From positions 1-64,000 of the forward strand of contig NZ_PPAF01000041.1 in the NCBI RefSeq assembly GCF_002913045.1: DNA of 64,000 nucleotides. Reading direction: 5' to 3'. Positions within the stretch are counted from its first letter, which is position 1; each line of letters begins with the position of its first letter. Of this stretch, positions 1 to 9,026 are shown piece by piece. A model generated the notes under the pieces. The model saw only the letters and a program-made list of their open reading frames with translations. It ran no database searches and was not told the DNA's origin. The translations under genes were made by a program, and so were the position numbers. This DNA is from Campylobacter concisus. GTDB taxonomy: Bacteria > Campylobacterota > Campylobacteria > Campylobacterales > Campylobacteraceae.

Positions 1-39
1 AGGTGGATGTCATAAGTTCGAGTCTTATAGCGACCACCA
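1..39 (+). tRNA. 3' end of a tRNA (identity uncertain, possibly Val)
   Basis: The window opens inside a tRNA. A five-pair T stem around TTCGAGT, a 3' acceptor strand AGCGACC, discriminator A and an encoded CCA are visible. The anticodon lies outside the window, so the amino acid cannot be read. Valine is only a guess from the general look of the variable region. Confidence 0.75.
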
Positions 40-47
40 TTTTAGGT

Positions 48-124
48 GCAGCGGTAGTTCAGTTGGTTAGAATGCCGCCCTGTCACGGCGGAGGTCGCGG
101 GTTCGAGCCCCGTCCGCTGCGCCA
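48..124 (+). tRNA. tRNA-Asp(GTC)
   Basis: A complete 77-nt cloverleaf: acceptor GCAGCGG pairs with CCGCTGC, the anticodon stem CCGCC/GGCGG encloses a loop with anticodon GTC at 82-84, the T loop is TTCGAGC, and CCA is encoded at 122-124. It is 8 nt after the preceding tRNA, so both probably come from one precursor. Confidence 0.97.
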
Positions 125-225
125 TCTCTAAACCTTAGTTTAAGGTTATTATAAATTTTCTTATTATTGAGTGATAAAATTTAGATTTTAAGATTATTAG
201 TTCTAAAATTAGGCTTTATATTTTG

Positions 226-231
226 TATTAT
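226..231 (+). promoter_or_regulatory. Predicted -10 element before tRNA-Lys
   Basis: TATTAT preceded by TTTTG fits the Campylobacter sigma-70 pattern, which relies on an extended -10 and a T-rich upstream region. Only seven bases separate it from the mature 5' end of tRNA-Lys, so transcription could begin at or almost at base 1 of the tRNA. Prediction only. Confidence 0.45.
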
Positions 232-238
232 GGTTTTT

Positions 239-314
239 GCCTCGTTAGCTCAGTTGGTAGAGCATATCACTCTTAATGATGGGGTCGTAGGTTCGAGGCC
301 TACACGGGGCACCA
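239..314 (+). tRNA. tRNA-Lys(CTT)
   Basis: A complete 76-nt cloverleaf: acceptor GCCTCGT pairs with ACGGGGC (one T-G pair), followed by discriminator A and CCA. Standard numbering puts stem TATCA/TGATG around loop CTCTTAA, so the anticodon is CTT at 272-274, reading AAG. A C at the wobble position is unusual for an AT-rich Campylobacter, where a TTT-anticodon tRNA is expected to be the main lysine tRNA. Confidence 0.93.
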
Positions 315-322
315 TCCATTTT

Positions 323-397
323 GGCCCATTCGTCTAGCGGTTAGGACACCAGCCTCTCACGTTGGTAACACGAGTTCGAGTCTCGTATGGGTCACCA
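323..397 (+). tRNA. tRNA-Glu(CTC)
   Basis: A complete 75-nt cloverleaf: acceptor GGCCCAT pairs with ATGGGTC (one G-T pair), and CCA is encoded. The anticodon stem CCAGC/GTTGG encloses loop CTCTCAC, giving anticodon CTC at 356-358, which reads GAG. Like its neighbour it carries C at the wobble position. It follows tRNA-Lys by 8 nt and is probably co-transcribed with it. Confidence 0.93.
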
Positions 398-952
398 TTT
401 TTCTAATCCTTTTTTCTTTTTAATTTGCTACACAGAAATTTTTATAGAAAATTTCTTAAAAATGTATACTTATTTGCTTGGCAAATTGCTATTAAAAACG
501 TAAAAATCAATTTTTATAATATTGTGCTTAATGAGTGTGTATTAAGCGATAAATTCTAGAAGTTAGCTTGTAGTAAGCTAAAAAATCTTTATAAATATAA
601 TAAAAGTACATCATAGAAACGTGATTACATAGCGTTACAAGTTTTTTGCTTTGATCTACTGGGCAAAATTCATTAAGTATTTTTAATTTTTAAGCTTATA
701 AATCGTAAAACAGCCTACATTTGTTAATAAAGAAAGGTGCTTAAAATTTAAGATCATACCAGCCAGGATTCATGCGTAAAAATATATTAGGGCTTAAGAT
801 AAAATATAGTTCTTTTTGTAATAAAGAGCATTTGATGGCAATATAGAAAATTAAATACGTAATTAAAGAAAGCTTGGCTTAAATAGCAAAAATAAAGCCT
901 ACTAATTTTAAACTTAAATATAAAACTAGCAAAACAAGCTATCTTTTTGTAT
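398..952. other. Gene-free stretch between the tRNA cluster and pflA
   Basis: About 555 very AT-rich bases with no credible reading frame on either strand and no known RNA that I recognise. It holds a small 7-bp inverted repeat TTAGCTT/AAGCTAA at 563-581 without a T run, and probably the 3' untranslated end of the complex I/pflA transcript. It could be a decayed gene region, but I see no recognisable remnant. Confidence 0.6.
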
Positions 953-3328
953 TTAGTTTTTGCCTATCATATCAAGCTTAGCTTTGCAAGCATCTTTATA
1001 CGGGCTTACAAAATTTGAGTCAGAGCACTCATTTAAATAAGGCCTAGCCAACTTAAACTGCTTTTGTCTTATATAAATTTCGCTTATCAAATTTAAAGCG
1101 TGTAAGCGATCTTCTGGCTCAAGCTTCATGTTTAGTATAAATTTCGCCTCGTCAAGTGCCTCACTTAGGTTATCTGTCTTTAGTGAAGCTTCTGAGTAGT
1201 TAAAATTTATCTTTGGTGAAAATGTATTTATCTTGGCTTTTGTTTGTAGTTCAAGAGCTTTTTTAGCATACGTTGTAGCGATGGCGTAGTCATTACTTTT
1301 CATCGCATAGTCACTTATAGCTGTATATGCTTCGATAATCTTAAAGTCTTGGCCTCTTAGCTGTTCGATAGCACTAATGGTTGAGATCGCCTCCGTAAAG
1401 CGTTTTAATGCAAGCAATGAGTAAAATCTGTCAAAAAGAGATGGTGTTGGATCTGAGTATTCGACTGATGAGCCAAGTGAAAGTGCGTCATTTGCAGCAA
1501 TGATCGCATGCTCGTAGTCTTTATTTTTATATAAAATTTTGCTCAAATTTACCAGCCACTCGACTCTATCTTCTAAATTTTCATCTTTTGCATGAGCTTT
1601 TGCCAGCTCAAGTGCATCGTTGTAGCGGGCCGTTCTGTAATAGCAGTTAAAGAGCTTAAATTGCGGTAATGAGATTTTATTTATATCGTAGTTTTCAAGC
1701 AAATTTATAACAGCCGTGCAATCATCTTTCATAAAATACTCTTTTGTAAGCTCTAGCGCAGCCTCATTTATCAGCTCCATTGCCTTACTTAAATTTCCAT
1801 CTTTTGCCATGGTTTTGTAAGATAGTGCATCGGAGAATTTACGCTCTTTAATATCCAGCTCAAGCTCGCTTATTAAAGCCTTTTGGCTAATATTTGTCCC
1901 AGCATATTTTTCAATTAGCTCTTTATATCTAGCATGAAGTGCAGTAGCATTTTTATCCTTTTCTTCAAAAAATAATCCATCTTTTGCTTTAGTCACATCA
2001 TCGATATAATCACCATATTTAAACTCTGTCTCATATCTATTTAAGTATTCGTATGCTTTTTTCTCATCTTTTGTTTTGGCTAGATTTAGTGCTAAATTTT
2101 TTAAAGCAACTTCATAAAAATCTTTCGTCCTATCGCTATTATTTATCAAGATTTCATAAATTTTAGCAGCCACATCAGGCATATCTTTACTTGCAAATGT
2201 AGTTGCAAGATTCATTGACTTTGTTGGGTTGTTCATAAAAAATTTTTCATTCGCATTTGCGATTTTTAGTATGAATTTCTTTGCTTCATCAAATTTTTCT
2301 TTATCAATATTTGCATCAGCTAGGCTTAGTGCTGCTCTACTTGCAAGGTCGATGTCGTTTGTAGAGTAAAGCACTTTTTCATAGTCTTTTAGCGCTTCTT
2401 TTTGTCTGCCTATTTTATAGAGATAATCAGCGTAATCAAGCGCTGCAAGTTTCGTAAATTTTGAGTTTGCATGCTCTTCGTTTAAGATATCAAGCATATA
2501 TTTTGCATCACTTGCAATGCTATCTTTTAGGTAGGCTCTAGCGATTAGATATAGCACTTCTGGATAGTTTTCATCAGATGGAAATTTTCTGATCCAAGCC
2601 CTACCTTCACTTACGATATCTTTTGGCTCAAGCTCTTCAAGCTCGCTTTTTGTTTCAAAAATTTTATCAAGCGCCCTTAGTCTGTAAAGTAAAAATTCGC
2701 TGGAAAAAAGACTCTTTGGGTGTCTTTTTATCGCAGTTTGAGTATCTTTTACTACGCTTTCAAAAGCGCCTTTTTCGTAGGCTCTTTTTATATTTATATA
2801 GATATCTATATCGTTGCTATCTAGTCCGGTAATGGGAGCTTTATTAAGATCTAGTGCCCCGATGCTGGGACTTAGCATATCTTTAAAGTCAGGGGCGAAG
2901 TTTAGCCCAGATCTCTTTTTGCTACTCTCTACCAAAGAGGTGTCGATGATGATGCTAAAGTGCTTTGAGATGCTGGTTCTTGGCGTGTCTTGCACGCTTG
3001 GATTGTTGTAAAGCTCAGTCTGAACGTTTAGTAACTTTGATGGTGCTTTTGGCATGATCACGATAAAGAGCTTGCCATCTTGCTTTTTGTACTTTATGTC
3101 CATTAGTGGTAGCGTCGTATCTTCGATGTTGGGCAAAATTCCATCATCGAGCATGCAGACATAACGCTTTGTATCATAGGCTAAAATTTGCTCCACACAT
3201 TCAAATTCTTGCTCATCGCTTAGCTGAAGAACGCTATAAGGTTTATCGCCATTTGCGCCGCTATTTAGGCTAAGATTAAAAGCGGTTAGATAAAGCGGAA
3301 AAAATAAAATAATTAAGAGCTTTTTCAT
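953..3328 (-). CDS. pflA: Flagellar motor scaffold protein PflA (TPR repeats)
   Basis: A 791-residue periplasmic protein. In C. jejuni, PflA and its partner PflB form motor disk/spoke structures that hold the MotAB stators; mutants make flagella that do not turn. The start chosen (ATG at 3328) begins with a signal peptide, MKKLLIILFFPLYLTA; an ATG 39 codons further upstream would run back into nuoN and hide it. The N-terminal third is beta-rich, and from about residue 160 the protein is a chain of TPR-like helical hairpins with many Lys/Asp/Ala. It lies 22 nt after the nuoN stop, the same neighbour as in C. jejuni (Cj1565c), so it is probably transcribed with the complex I genes. Identification rests on synteny, length (C. 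jejuni about 788) and the TPR architecture. Confidence 0.88.
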   Translation of the reverse strand: MKKLLIILFFPLYLTAFNLSLNSGANGDKPYSVLQLSDEQEFECVEQILAYDTKRYVCMLDDGILPNIEDTTLPLMDIKYKKQDGKLFIVIMPKAPSKLLNVQTELYNNPSVQDTPRTSISKHFSIIIDTSLVESSKKRSGLNFAPDFKDMLSPSIGALDLNKAPITGLDSNDIDIYINIKRAYEKGAFESVVKDTQTAIKRHPKSLFSSEFLLYRLRALDKIFETKSELEELEPKDIVSEGRAWIRKFPSDENYPEVLYLIARAYLKDSIASDAKYMLDILNEEHANSKFTKLAALDYADYLYKIGRQKEALKDYEKVLYSTNDIDLASRAALSLADANIDKEKFDEAKKFILKIANANEKFFMNNPTKSMNLATTFASKDMPDVAAKIYEILINNSDRTKDFYEVALKNLALNLAKTKDEKKAYEYLNRYETEFKYGDYIDDVTKAKDGLFFEEKDKNATALHARYKELIEKYAGTNISQKALISELELDIKERKFSDALSYKTMAKDGNLSKAMELINEAALELTKEYFMKDDCTAVINLLENYDINKISLPQFKLFNCYYRTARYNDALELAKAHAKDENLEDRVEWLVNLSKILYKNKDYEHAIIAANDALSLGSSVEYSDPTPSLFDRFYSLLALKRFTEAISTISAIEQLRGQDFKIIEAYTAISDYAMKSNDYAIATTYAKKALELQTKAKINTFSPKINFNYSEASLKTDNLSEALDEAKFILNMKLEPEDRLHALNLISEIYIRQKQFKLARPYLNECSDSNFVSPYKDACKAKLDMIGKN

Positions 3329-3350
3329 GCCGCAATTATAGTTAAATTTT

Positions 3351-4841
3351 CTAAAATCCTGAAGCAAAGACAAAATGCTCAATAAATTCCAAAATCGCCC
3401 CAGAAAACAAAAAAGCAAAGACTGTTCCGGCCACTGCGATGCCAACTATTACCTTTAGTGCCATCGAGATATTTGCGGTGTAGAGATTTTTATCTTTTAC
3501 GATCGGCTCTTTTAGAAACATAAAGACGATTAGCTTTAAATAGTAATAAATCGCAATAGCAGAATTTATCATGATTATAACGCTAAGAACGACGTAATTA
3601 GACTTTATGAGCGATGAGATAAGCACCATCTTGCCCCAAAAGACGCTAAAAGGCGGAATGCCAGCAAGGGCGATCATGAAAATTCCCATTATCACGGCGT
3701 AGCTTGGCAAAATTTTAATAAGCCCTGAAAATTTCTCAAATGGATGCTTAAAACGCTTATCCCAGCAGACGACATCGTCGCACCTTGCCACCCAGAGCAT
3801 AGAAAATGCGCCCAAATTTGCAAACAAAAACATGATCCAGTAGAAAAACAAGGCGACATTTGCCTCGTGAGAATTTGCCACAAGCGCGCAAAGCACGACA
3901 CCAGCGTGAGCTATGGAGCTAAAGGCTAGCATCCTTTTAACGTCTTTTTGTACTAGAGCCATGATATTTGCAAGGCTCATCGTAAGCACGGCGATGATGT
4001 AAAGTAGGTCTTTTATCCACGAAATTTGCGAGGCTTCAAGCATGGCAAAGACGCGAAGTGCGACAATAAATGCCGCTACCTTTGGCACAATCGACATATA
4101 GCCTGCTAATGGGGCATTTGAACCCTCATAAACATCTGGTATCCACGTGTGAAATGGTATGAGTGAGAGCTTAAAACCAATGGCAGAGGCGATGAAAACG
4201 CAGCCTAATAAAATGATCAAATTTTGATTTAGGCTAAGATCTTTTATTATAACGCCGATACGAGCGATGTCTATTGAGTTTGTGGCTAGATAAAACATCG
4301 CTATTGCCATTGCAAAAAAGCCAGCTGAGAGCGAGCCCATAGCAAAGTATTTAATGGCAGCTTCTACGCTTTTTGCCTTGTTGTGAAGGGCGATTAGGGT
4401 GTAGAGGCAAAGCGAGCTGATCTCAAGGCCTAAAAAGATGATGAGTAGGTTATTTGAGCTCACCATAAATAAAAAGCCAGCGATCATAAACAAAAATAGA
4501 GCGTAATACTCATAAATTTTATACTCAAAATACTCTTTTGTGCTAAGTGCAAGCGGGATAAAAAGGGCTGAGGCGATTAGGATGATGACTTGAGAGATGA
4601 CCGAAACTCCATCAACTAAAAGCATATCCCAAAAGCTAAGGCTAAGACCGTTAAAATCAAGTATTAGGCCCACATTTACAAATATTGCGATGATACAAAA
4701 TACGCAGTAGAAATTTCTTGAGAGATCTTTTTTTATGGTGCCAACGATTAAGATAAAAAGCGAAAAGATTATCATACTAAGCATCGGAGCAACCGAAGAT
4801 AAAGAAATTTCTTTAAGGTCTAAAAAGGCTATTTCGTTCAT
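3351..4841 (-). CDS. nuoN: NADH-quinone oxidoreductase subunit N
   Basis: A 496-residue antiporter-like membrane subunit of respiratory complex I, one of three proton-pumping subunits (L, M, N) in the membrane arm. About 14 hydrophobic helices are visible, with the family's conserved helix around SAIGFKLSLIPFHTWIPDVY, which carries the pumping-channel lysine, and VPKVAAF. It is the last nuo gene, and its ATG overlaps the nuoM stop (ATGA). Length is normal for the family. Confidence 0.97.
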   Translation of the reverse strand: MNEIAFLDLKEISLSSVAPMLSMIIFSLFILIVGTIKKDLSRNFYCVFCIIAIFVNVGLILDFNGLSLSFWDMLLVDGVSVISQVIILIASALFIPLALSTKEYFEYKIYEYYALFLFMIAGFLFMVSSNNLLIIFLGLEISSLCLYTLIALHNKAKSVEAAIKYFAMGSLSAGFFAMAIAMFYLATNSIDIARIGVIIKDLSLNQNLIILLGCVFIASAIGFKLSLIPFHTWIPDVYEGSNAPLAGYMSIVPKVAAFIVALRVFAMLEASQISWIKDLLYIIAVLTMSLANIMALVQKDVKRMLAFSSIAHAGVVLCALVANSHEANVALFFYWIMFLFANLGAFSMLWVARCDDVVCWDKRFKHPFEKFSGLIKILPSYAVIMGIFMIALAGIPPFSVFWGKMVLISSLIKSNYVVLSVIIMINSAIAIYYYLKLIVFMFLKEPIVKDKNLYTANISMALKVIVGIAVAGTVFAFLFSGAILEFIEHFVFASGF

Positions 4842-6349
4842 AGTTTGCTCCCGCCATTTAAAGATAAAATTTTATCCTTTGTGTCACTATTTATGGCTCT
4901 AGTTTGCATTTTGCTTATGATATTTTGCACGCTTGGCTCAAGCGGCTTTAGGATTAAATTTGGAGCGATACCAAGGGTGATGATGAGTAAGCAAAGTGGC
5001 ACAAGAGTGGCTAACTCTTTAAAATTTAGATCCTTAAGGCTTAAATTTTTCTCCTTGCACTCGCCAAAAAAGACTCTTTTATAAAGTACCAGCATATAAA
5101 CGGCGCCCACGATGATACTAAAACCACCAAGTAGCGCAAAGAACTTATTTAGCTTAAAGACGCCAAGAAGGCTCAAAAACTCACCCACAAAACCGATCGT
5201 TAGTGGAAGGCCGATACTTGCAAGCGTTGCTATAAAAAATATAAGCGCATACTTTGGCATCACCTTAGCAAGTCCGCCAAATTCGCAAATTTCTTTGGTA
5301 TGAGCCCTCTCGTAGATGACGCCAACTAACAAAAATAGCGCGCCACTTACGATGCCGTGGCTTATCATCAAAAATATTGAGCCACCAAGGCCTATTAAAT
5401 TTAGTGAAAAAATGCCAAGCATGATGACGCCCATGTGTGAAATGGAGCTATAAGCGATCACTTGCTTCATATCGCTTTGCGCGTAGGCAACAAGGGCTGC
5501 GTAGATGATCATAATGATGGCTATGACGCAGACAAAGCCGCTTAAAAGCAGGCTCGCATCTGGAAAAAGTGGAAGTGAAAATCTCACAAAGCCATAAGTA
5601 CCCATCTTTAAAAGCACGCTAGCAAGCAGCACCGAGCCGATAGTCGGAGCCTGTCCGTGTGCGTAAGGTAGCCACGTGTGAAATGGAAATAATGGGGTTT
5701 TCACACCAAAGGCAAAGAAAAATGCTAAAAATAGCCAAATTTGAGCACTTTGCCCGATACCAAGCTTATACCAGTCAAGCAAGCTAAAGCTAAAAACGCC
5801 GCTTTTTTGATAGCACAAATAGCCGATAAAAATGATCGCTACTAGCATAAAGACAGAGCCCAAAAATGTATAGATGAAAAATTTGATCGCCGCGTAAATT
5901 CTATTTTTGCTACCAAATGCGCCGATGATGTAAAGTAGCGGTATGAGGCTAAGCTCCCAAAAGCTATAAAACAAGATCATATCAAGTGCGCTAAAGACGC
6001 CCATCATCGTGCTCTCTAAAAAGAGCACGCTAATAACAAGGTGCTTTAAATTTCCATCATCGCTAAGTGCGGCGATAGAGATGAAGCTCATAAATGCACT
6101 AAGTACGATAAGTGCTAGCGAAATGGTGTCGATGCCGACAAAATAGCTAATGTTAAAGCTTGGTATGAGTGGGACTTGATGCGTTAAAACAAAGTCATAA
6201 CCCTGAAAATCAACATTGACGCAGATAAAAATGGCTAGTAAAAGCTCTATGAGAGCGATGCTTGCTCCATAAAATTTGATGCTTTTATTTTCTATCAAAA
6301 AGCCAAGTATTGCGCTTATTGCAGGGAAAAATATGATTACACTTAGCAT
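4838..6349 (-). CDS. nuoM: NADH-quinone oxidoreductase subunit M
   Basis: A 503-residue antiporter-like proton-pumping subunit of complex I. It has about 14 membrane helices with the hallmark segments KTPLFPFHTWLPYAHGQAPT and the YSSISHMG motif. It sits between nuoL and nuoN with a one-base TAATG overlap upstream and an ATGA overlap downstream, which implies coupled translation of the three large membrane subunits. Confidence 0.97.
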   Translation of the reverse strand: MLSVIIFFPAISAILGFLIENKSIKFYGASIALIELLLAIFICVNVDFQGYDFVLTHQVPLIPSFNISYFVGIDTISLALIVLSAFMSFISIAALSDDGNLKHLVISVLFLESTMMGVFSALDMILFYSFWELSLIPLLYIIGAFGSKNRIYAAIKFFIYTFLGSVFMLVAIIFIGYLCYQKSGVFSFSLLDWYKLGIGQSAQIWLFLAFFFAFGVKTPLFPFHTWLPYAHGQAPTIGSVLLASVLLKMGTYGFVRFSLPLFPDASLLLSGFVCVIAIIMIIYAALVAYAQSDMKQVIAYSSISHMGVIMLGIFSLNLIGLGGSIFLMISHGIVSGALFLLVGVIYERAHTKEICEFGGLAKVMPKYALIFFIATLASIGLPLTIGFVGEFLSLLGVFKLNKFFALLGGFSIIVGAVYMLVLYKRVFFGECKEKNLSLKDLNFKELATLVPLCLLIITLGIAPNLILKPLEPSVQNIISKMQTRAINSDTKDKILSLNGGSKL

Positions 6350-8187
6350 TATTTGGCTCCGTTTAATAAAAATATAAAGCTTAAAAGCAAGGCAAATCCT
6401 GCAACCATAAATCTAAGCATGATGCTTAAGTCGCCACTTTGCATTTTGTTTGCTAAAAATGCAAATTTATTTAGCGCTGTTGCGACTAGATCGACACTAC
6501 GATCGATTATCATCTCGTCAAATTTCTTACAAATTTGTGAAATTAACATATAGCCATTTATGAAAAATTTCTCGTAAAATTTTGGGATAAAGTAGGCATT
6601 TTGCAAAATTTTATAAATTCTGCTCTCACAAACACTCTCTTTAAAAATTTCTCTTTTATAGGCAAATATAGCAAAGCCAGCACTTGCTAGCACTAGGCTA
6701 AGTGTTAAAACGAGCAAGAAAATTTCACTACCGTGAGATAAATTTAGTGGAAAATCTTTTAAACTTTTTTCTAAAAACTTACTAAAGTTGCTCCAAAAAA
6801 AGCCACTTATGACTGAGAGAATTCCAAGTACGCCCATGCCAGCTAGCATATAGTTTTTAGCTTCATGCACGTGTTTCTCGCTCTTTGGCTTTGTAAAAAA
6901 GACGAGCATAACAAGCCTAAAGCTATAAAATGCCGTAAGTACAGCACCAAAGAGTAAAATGATCCATAAAAATTTATTTTCACTAAAGGCAACCTCTAAA
7001 ATTTTATCTTTAGAGAAAAAGCCAGCAAATGGATAAAATCCAGCTAGCGCACAGCTTGCGATGATAGAAAGGAGTGCAGTTGGTTTCATAAATTTATAAA
7101 GTCCGCCCATTTTTTTGATATTTAGCTCATCATTCATCGCGTGCATGACGTTGCCAGCGCATAAAAAGAGAAGTGATTTGAAAAATGCGTGCGTGACAAG
7201 GTGAAAAAGTGCAATCTTATAAGCGCCAAGTCCAGCAGCTACGAACATATAGCCAAGCTGTGAGAGTGTCGAGTAGGCGACTATTTTTTTAAGGTCGTTA
7301 TGCACAAGTGCGATGCTTGCTGCAAAAACCGCTACAAATGCACCAAGGCAGGCGATAAAGTGCGAGACTTCAGGCACGTTTGTAAAGATGAAATTTGCGC
7401 GTATGACTAGATAGACGCCAGCTGTTACCATGGTCGCAGCGTGGATGAGGGCAGAAACCGGCGTTGGGCCCTCCATGGCGTTTGCAAGCCAAGTGTGAAA
7501 TGGAAACTGCGCGCTTTTACCCATAGCGCCTATAAAAAGAAGTGTGGCGATGATGCCTAAATTTAGCCCAGAAAGGTCGCTTCTAGCGTTAAAAACCTCG
7601 CTAAATTTAAGTGAGCCAAAGCTATAAAATATATAAAAAATGCCAACAAGCATGGCAAGGTCAGCCACTCTATTCATCACAAAGGCTTCGTTTGCAGCGA
7701 CGTTTGCGCTAGGCCTTTTATACCAAAAGCCAATGAGTAACCACGAGCAAAGTCCAACACCCTCCCAGCCAATAAATAGCCCTATAAAGTTATCGCTTGA
7801 GACAAGGACGTTCATACAAAAGACAAAGAGCCCCAAGTAGCTAAAAAAGCGGTTAAAGCTCGCATCGTCTTTCATATAGCCAACCGAGTAGATATGCACG
7901 ATGCTTGCGACCACGCCAACGGTGCTAAGCATAACAAGGCTAATGGCGTCGAGGTAGAAGCCAAAATTTAAATCCAAACCGCCAAAATTTATAAACTCTT
8001 TTAGTGATAAATTTAGAGGCTCATCTATGCCAAGACTGGCTGCTAGCATGAGTGAGGCAGTTGTGCTAATAACCATGAGAAGTGAGCAAAAAACACCAAT
8101 TAGTAAATTTTTACTGCTATGCGAAAAAAGTCCAGAAACGATAAAGCTAAGAAGCGGGAAAAATAGTGAAATGCAAAATAAAGTCAT
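6349..8187 (-). CDS. nuoL: NADH-quinone oxidoreductase subunit L
   Basis: A 612-residue subunit, the distal proton-pumping subunit of complex I with the long lateral helix. It has about 16 membrane helices and the conserved GKSAQFPFHTWLANAMEGPT segment with its essential Lys. The C-terminal 130 residues contain the amphipathic traverse helix and a final anchor. It starts 3 nt after nuoK. Length matches the family. Confidence 0.97.
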   Translation of the reverse strand: MTLFCISLFFPLLSFIVSGLFSHSSKNLLIGVFCSLLMVISTTASLMLAASLGIDEPLNLSLKEFINFGGLDLNFGFYLDAISLVMLSTVGVVASIVHIYSVGYMKDDASFNRFFSYLGLFVFCMNVLVSSDNFIGLFIGWEGVGLCSWLLIGFWYKRPSANVAANEAFVMNRVADLAMLVGIFYIFYSFGSLKFSEVFNARSDLSGLNLGIIATLLFIGAMGKSAQFPFHTWLANAMEGPTPVSALIHAATMVTAGVYLVIRANFIFTNVPEVSHFIACLGAFVAVFAASIALVHNDLKKIVAYSTLSQLGYMFVAAGLGAYKIALFHLVTHAFFKSLLFLCAGNVMHAMNDELNIKKMGGLYKFMKPTALLSIIASCALAGFYPFAGFFSKDKILEVAFSENKFLWIILLFGAVLTAFYSFRLVMLVFFTKPKSEKHVHEAKNYMLAGMGVLGILSVISGFFWSNFSKFLEKSLKDFPLNLSHGSEIFLLVLTLSLVLASAGFAIFAYKREIFKESVCESRIYKILQNAYFIPKFYEKFFINGYMLISQICKKFDEMIIDRSVDLVATALNKFAFLANKMQSGDLSIMLRFMVAGFALLLSFIFLLNGAK

Positions 8188-8190
8188 CTC

Positions 8191-8493
8191 TTAGCCTTTC
8201 ATATTTGTCATCGAATCTAGGCTAATGCTGCCAGTCTTTTTATACCAAAGCACGAGTAGCCCTAACCCCACAGCGACCTCGCTAGCAGCGATAGCCACTA
8301 TAAAAAATGCAACTATTTGTCCAGTTAGATCAAAGTGGTATTTTGAGATAGCCGCGAGTGCGATATTTGCCGAGTTTAGTAAAATTTCACTTGAGAAAAA
8401 TAGCATAATCAAATTTCTTCTTCGCATTATGCCAATTAGCCCTATGACAAAGACCAGACTTGCAAGGATGAGGTAGTGAGTAAGTCCTATCAT
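8191..8493 (-). CDS. nuoK: NADH-quinone oxidoreductase subunit K
   Basis: A 100-residue protein with three membrane helices, each typical of NuoK/MrpC: the second carries the conserved membrane Glu (SSEILLNSANI) and the third a second Glu (AIAASEVAVGLGLLV). Both belong to the proton path of complex I. ATGA overlap with the nuoJ stop. Confidence 0.96.
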   Translation of the reverse strand: MIGLTHYLILASLVFVIGLIGIMRRRNLIMLFFSSEILLNSANIALAAISKYHFDLTGQIVAFFIVAIAASEVAVGLGLLVLWYKKTGSISLDSMTNMKG

Positions 8494-9026
8494 AGCATCT
8501 CCTCTAGCGTATTTTGAGTATTTAGGTCTTTATGTATTAAGATAATGCCAGCAACCATTGCCACAAGAAGCATTACAGCACACATCTCAAAAGCGATCAA
8601 ATACTTGCTAAAAAGTAAAATTCCAATAGCCTCGATATTGCCAAGCTCGCTAGCAATGGGACTTAATCCATCAAATTTTGCACCATAAATAGGTACTAAA
8701 AATATAAATATCAAAAGAAGCGCTATAAAGCTACTTAAAAGATAGATGGTGATCTTTGCTTTTTTGCTACTTTTTGGCTCACACTCTTTACTGCTATCAA
8801 AAAACATCATCGCAAATGCATATAAAACGACCACAGCACCTGTGTATACGATGATCTGCACTACGCCTAGAAATTCCGCTCCAAGTAAGAAAAATATAGC
8901 CGAGATAAAGACCATGCCAGCAGCCAAAGCTGAGACTGCGTTTAATGCGTTTTTACAAAATACGCTAAAAGAAAAGCTCACCAAAATCAAGGCACTAAAA
9001 AGATAAAATGCAAAGCTCTCATACAT
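8490..9026 (-). CDS. nuoJ: NADH-quinone oxidoreductase subunit J
   Basis: A 178-residue membrane subunit of complex I with five predicted helices and the family motif VQIIVYTGAVVVLYAFAMMF in the third, the helix thought to change shape during turnover. It overlaps the end of nuoI by 8 bases, and its stop overlaps the nuoK start. Length is normal. Confidence 0.96.
   Translation of the reverse strand: MYESFAFYLFSALILVSFSFSVFCKNALNAVSALAAGMVFISAIFFLLGAEFLGVVQIIVYTGAVVVLYAFAMMFFDSSKECEPKSSKKAKITIYLLSSFIALLLIFIFLVPIYGAKFDGLSPIASELGNIEAIGILLFSKYLIAFEMCAVMLLVAMVAGIILIHKDLNTQNTLEEML

Noticed and set aside
563-581. Hairpin TTAGCTT/AAGCTAA as terminator of the tRNA cluster or pflA transcript
   Set aside because: No T run on either strand and too far from both transcript ends.
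1-952. Integration site for a mobile element at the tRNA cluster
   Set aside because: No integrase, no repeated tRNA end and no phage-like gene nearby.
3329-3445. Upstream extension of pflA by 39 codons
   Set aside because: It runs back into the nuoN coding region, starts without a ribosome site and hides a clean signal peptide.
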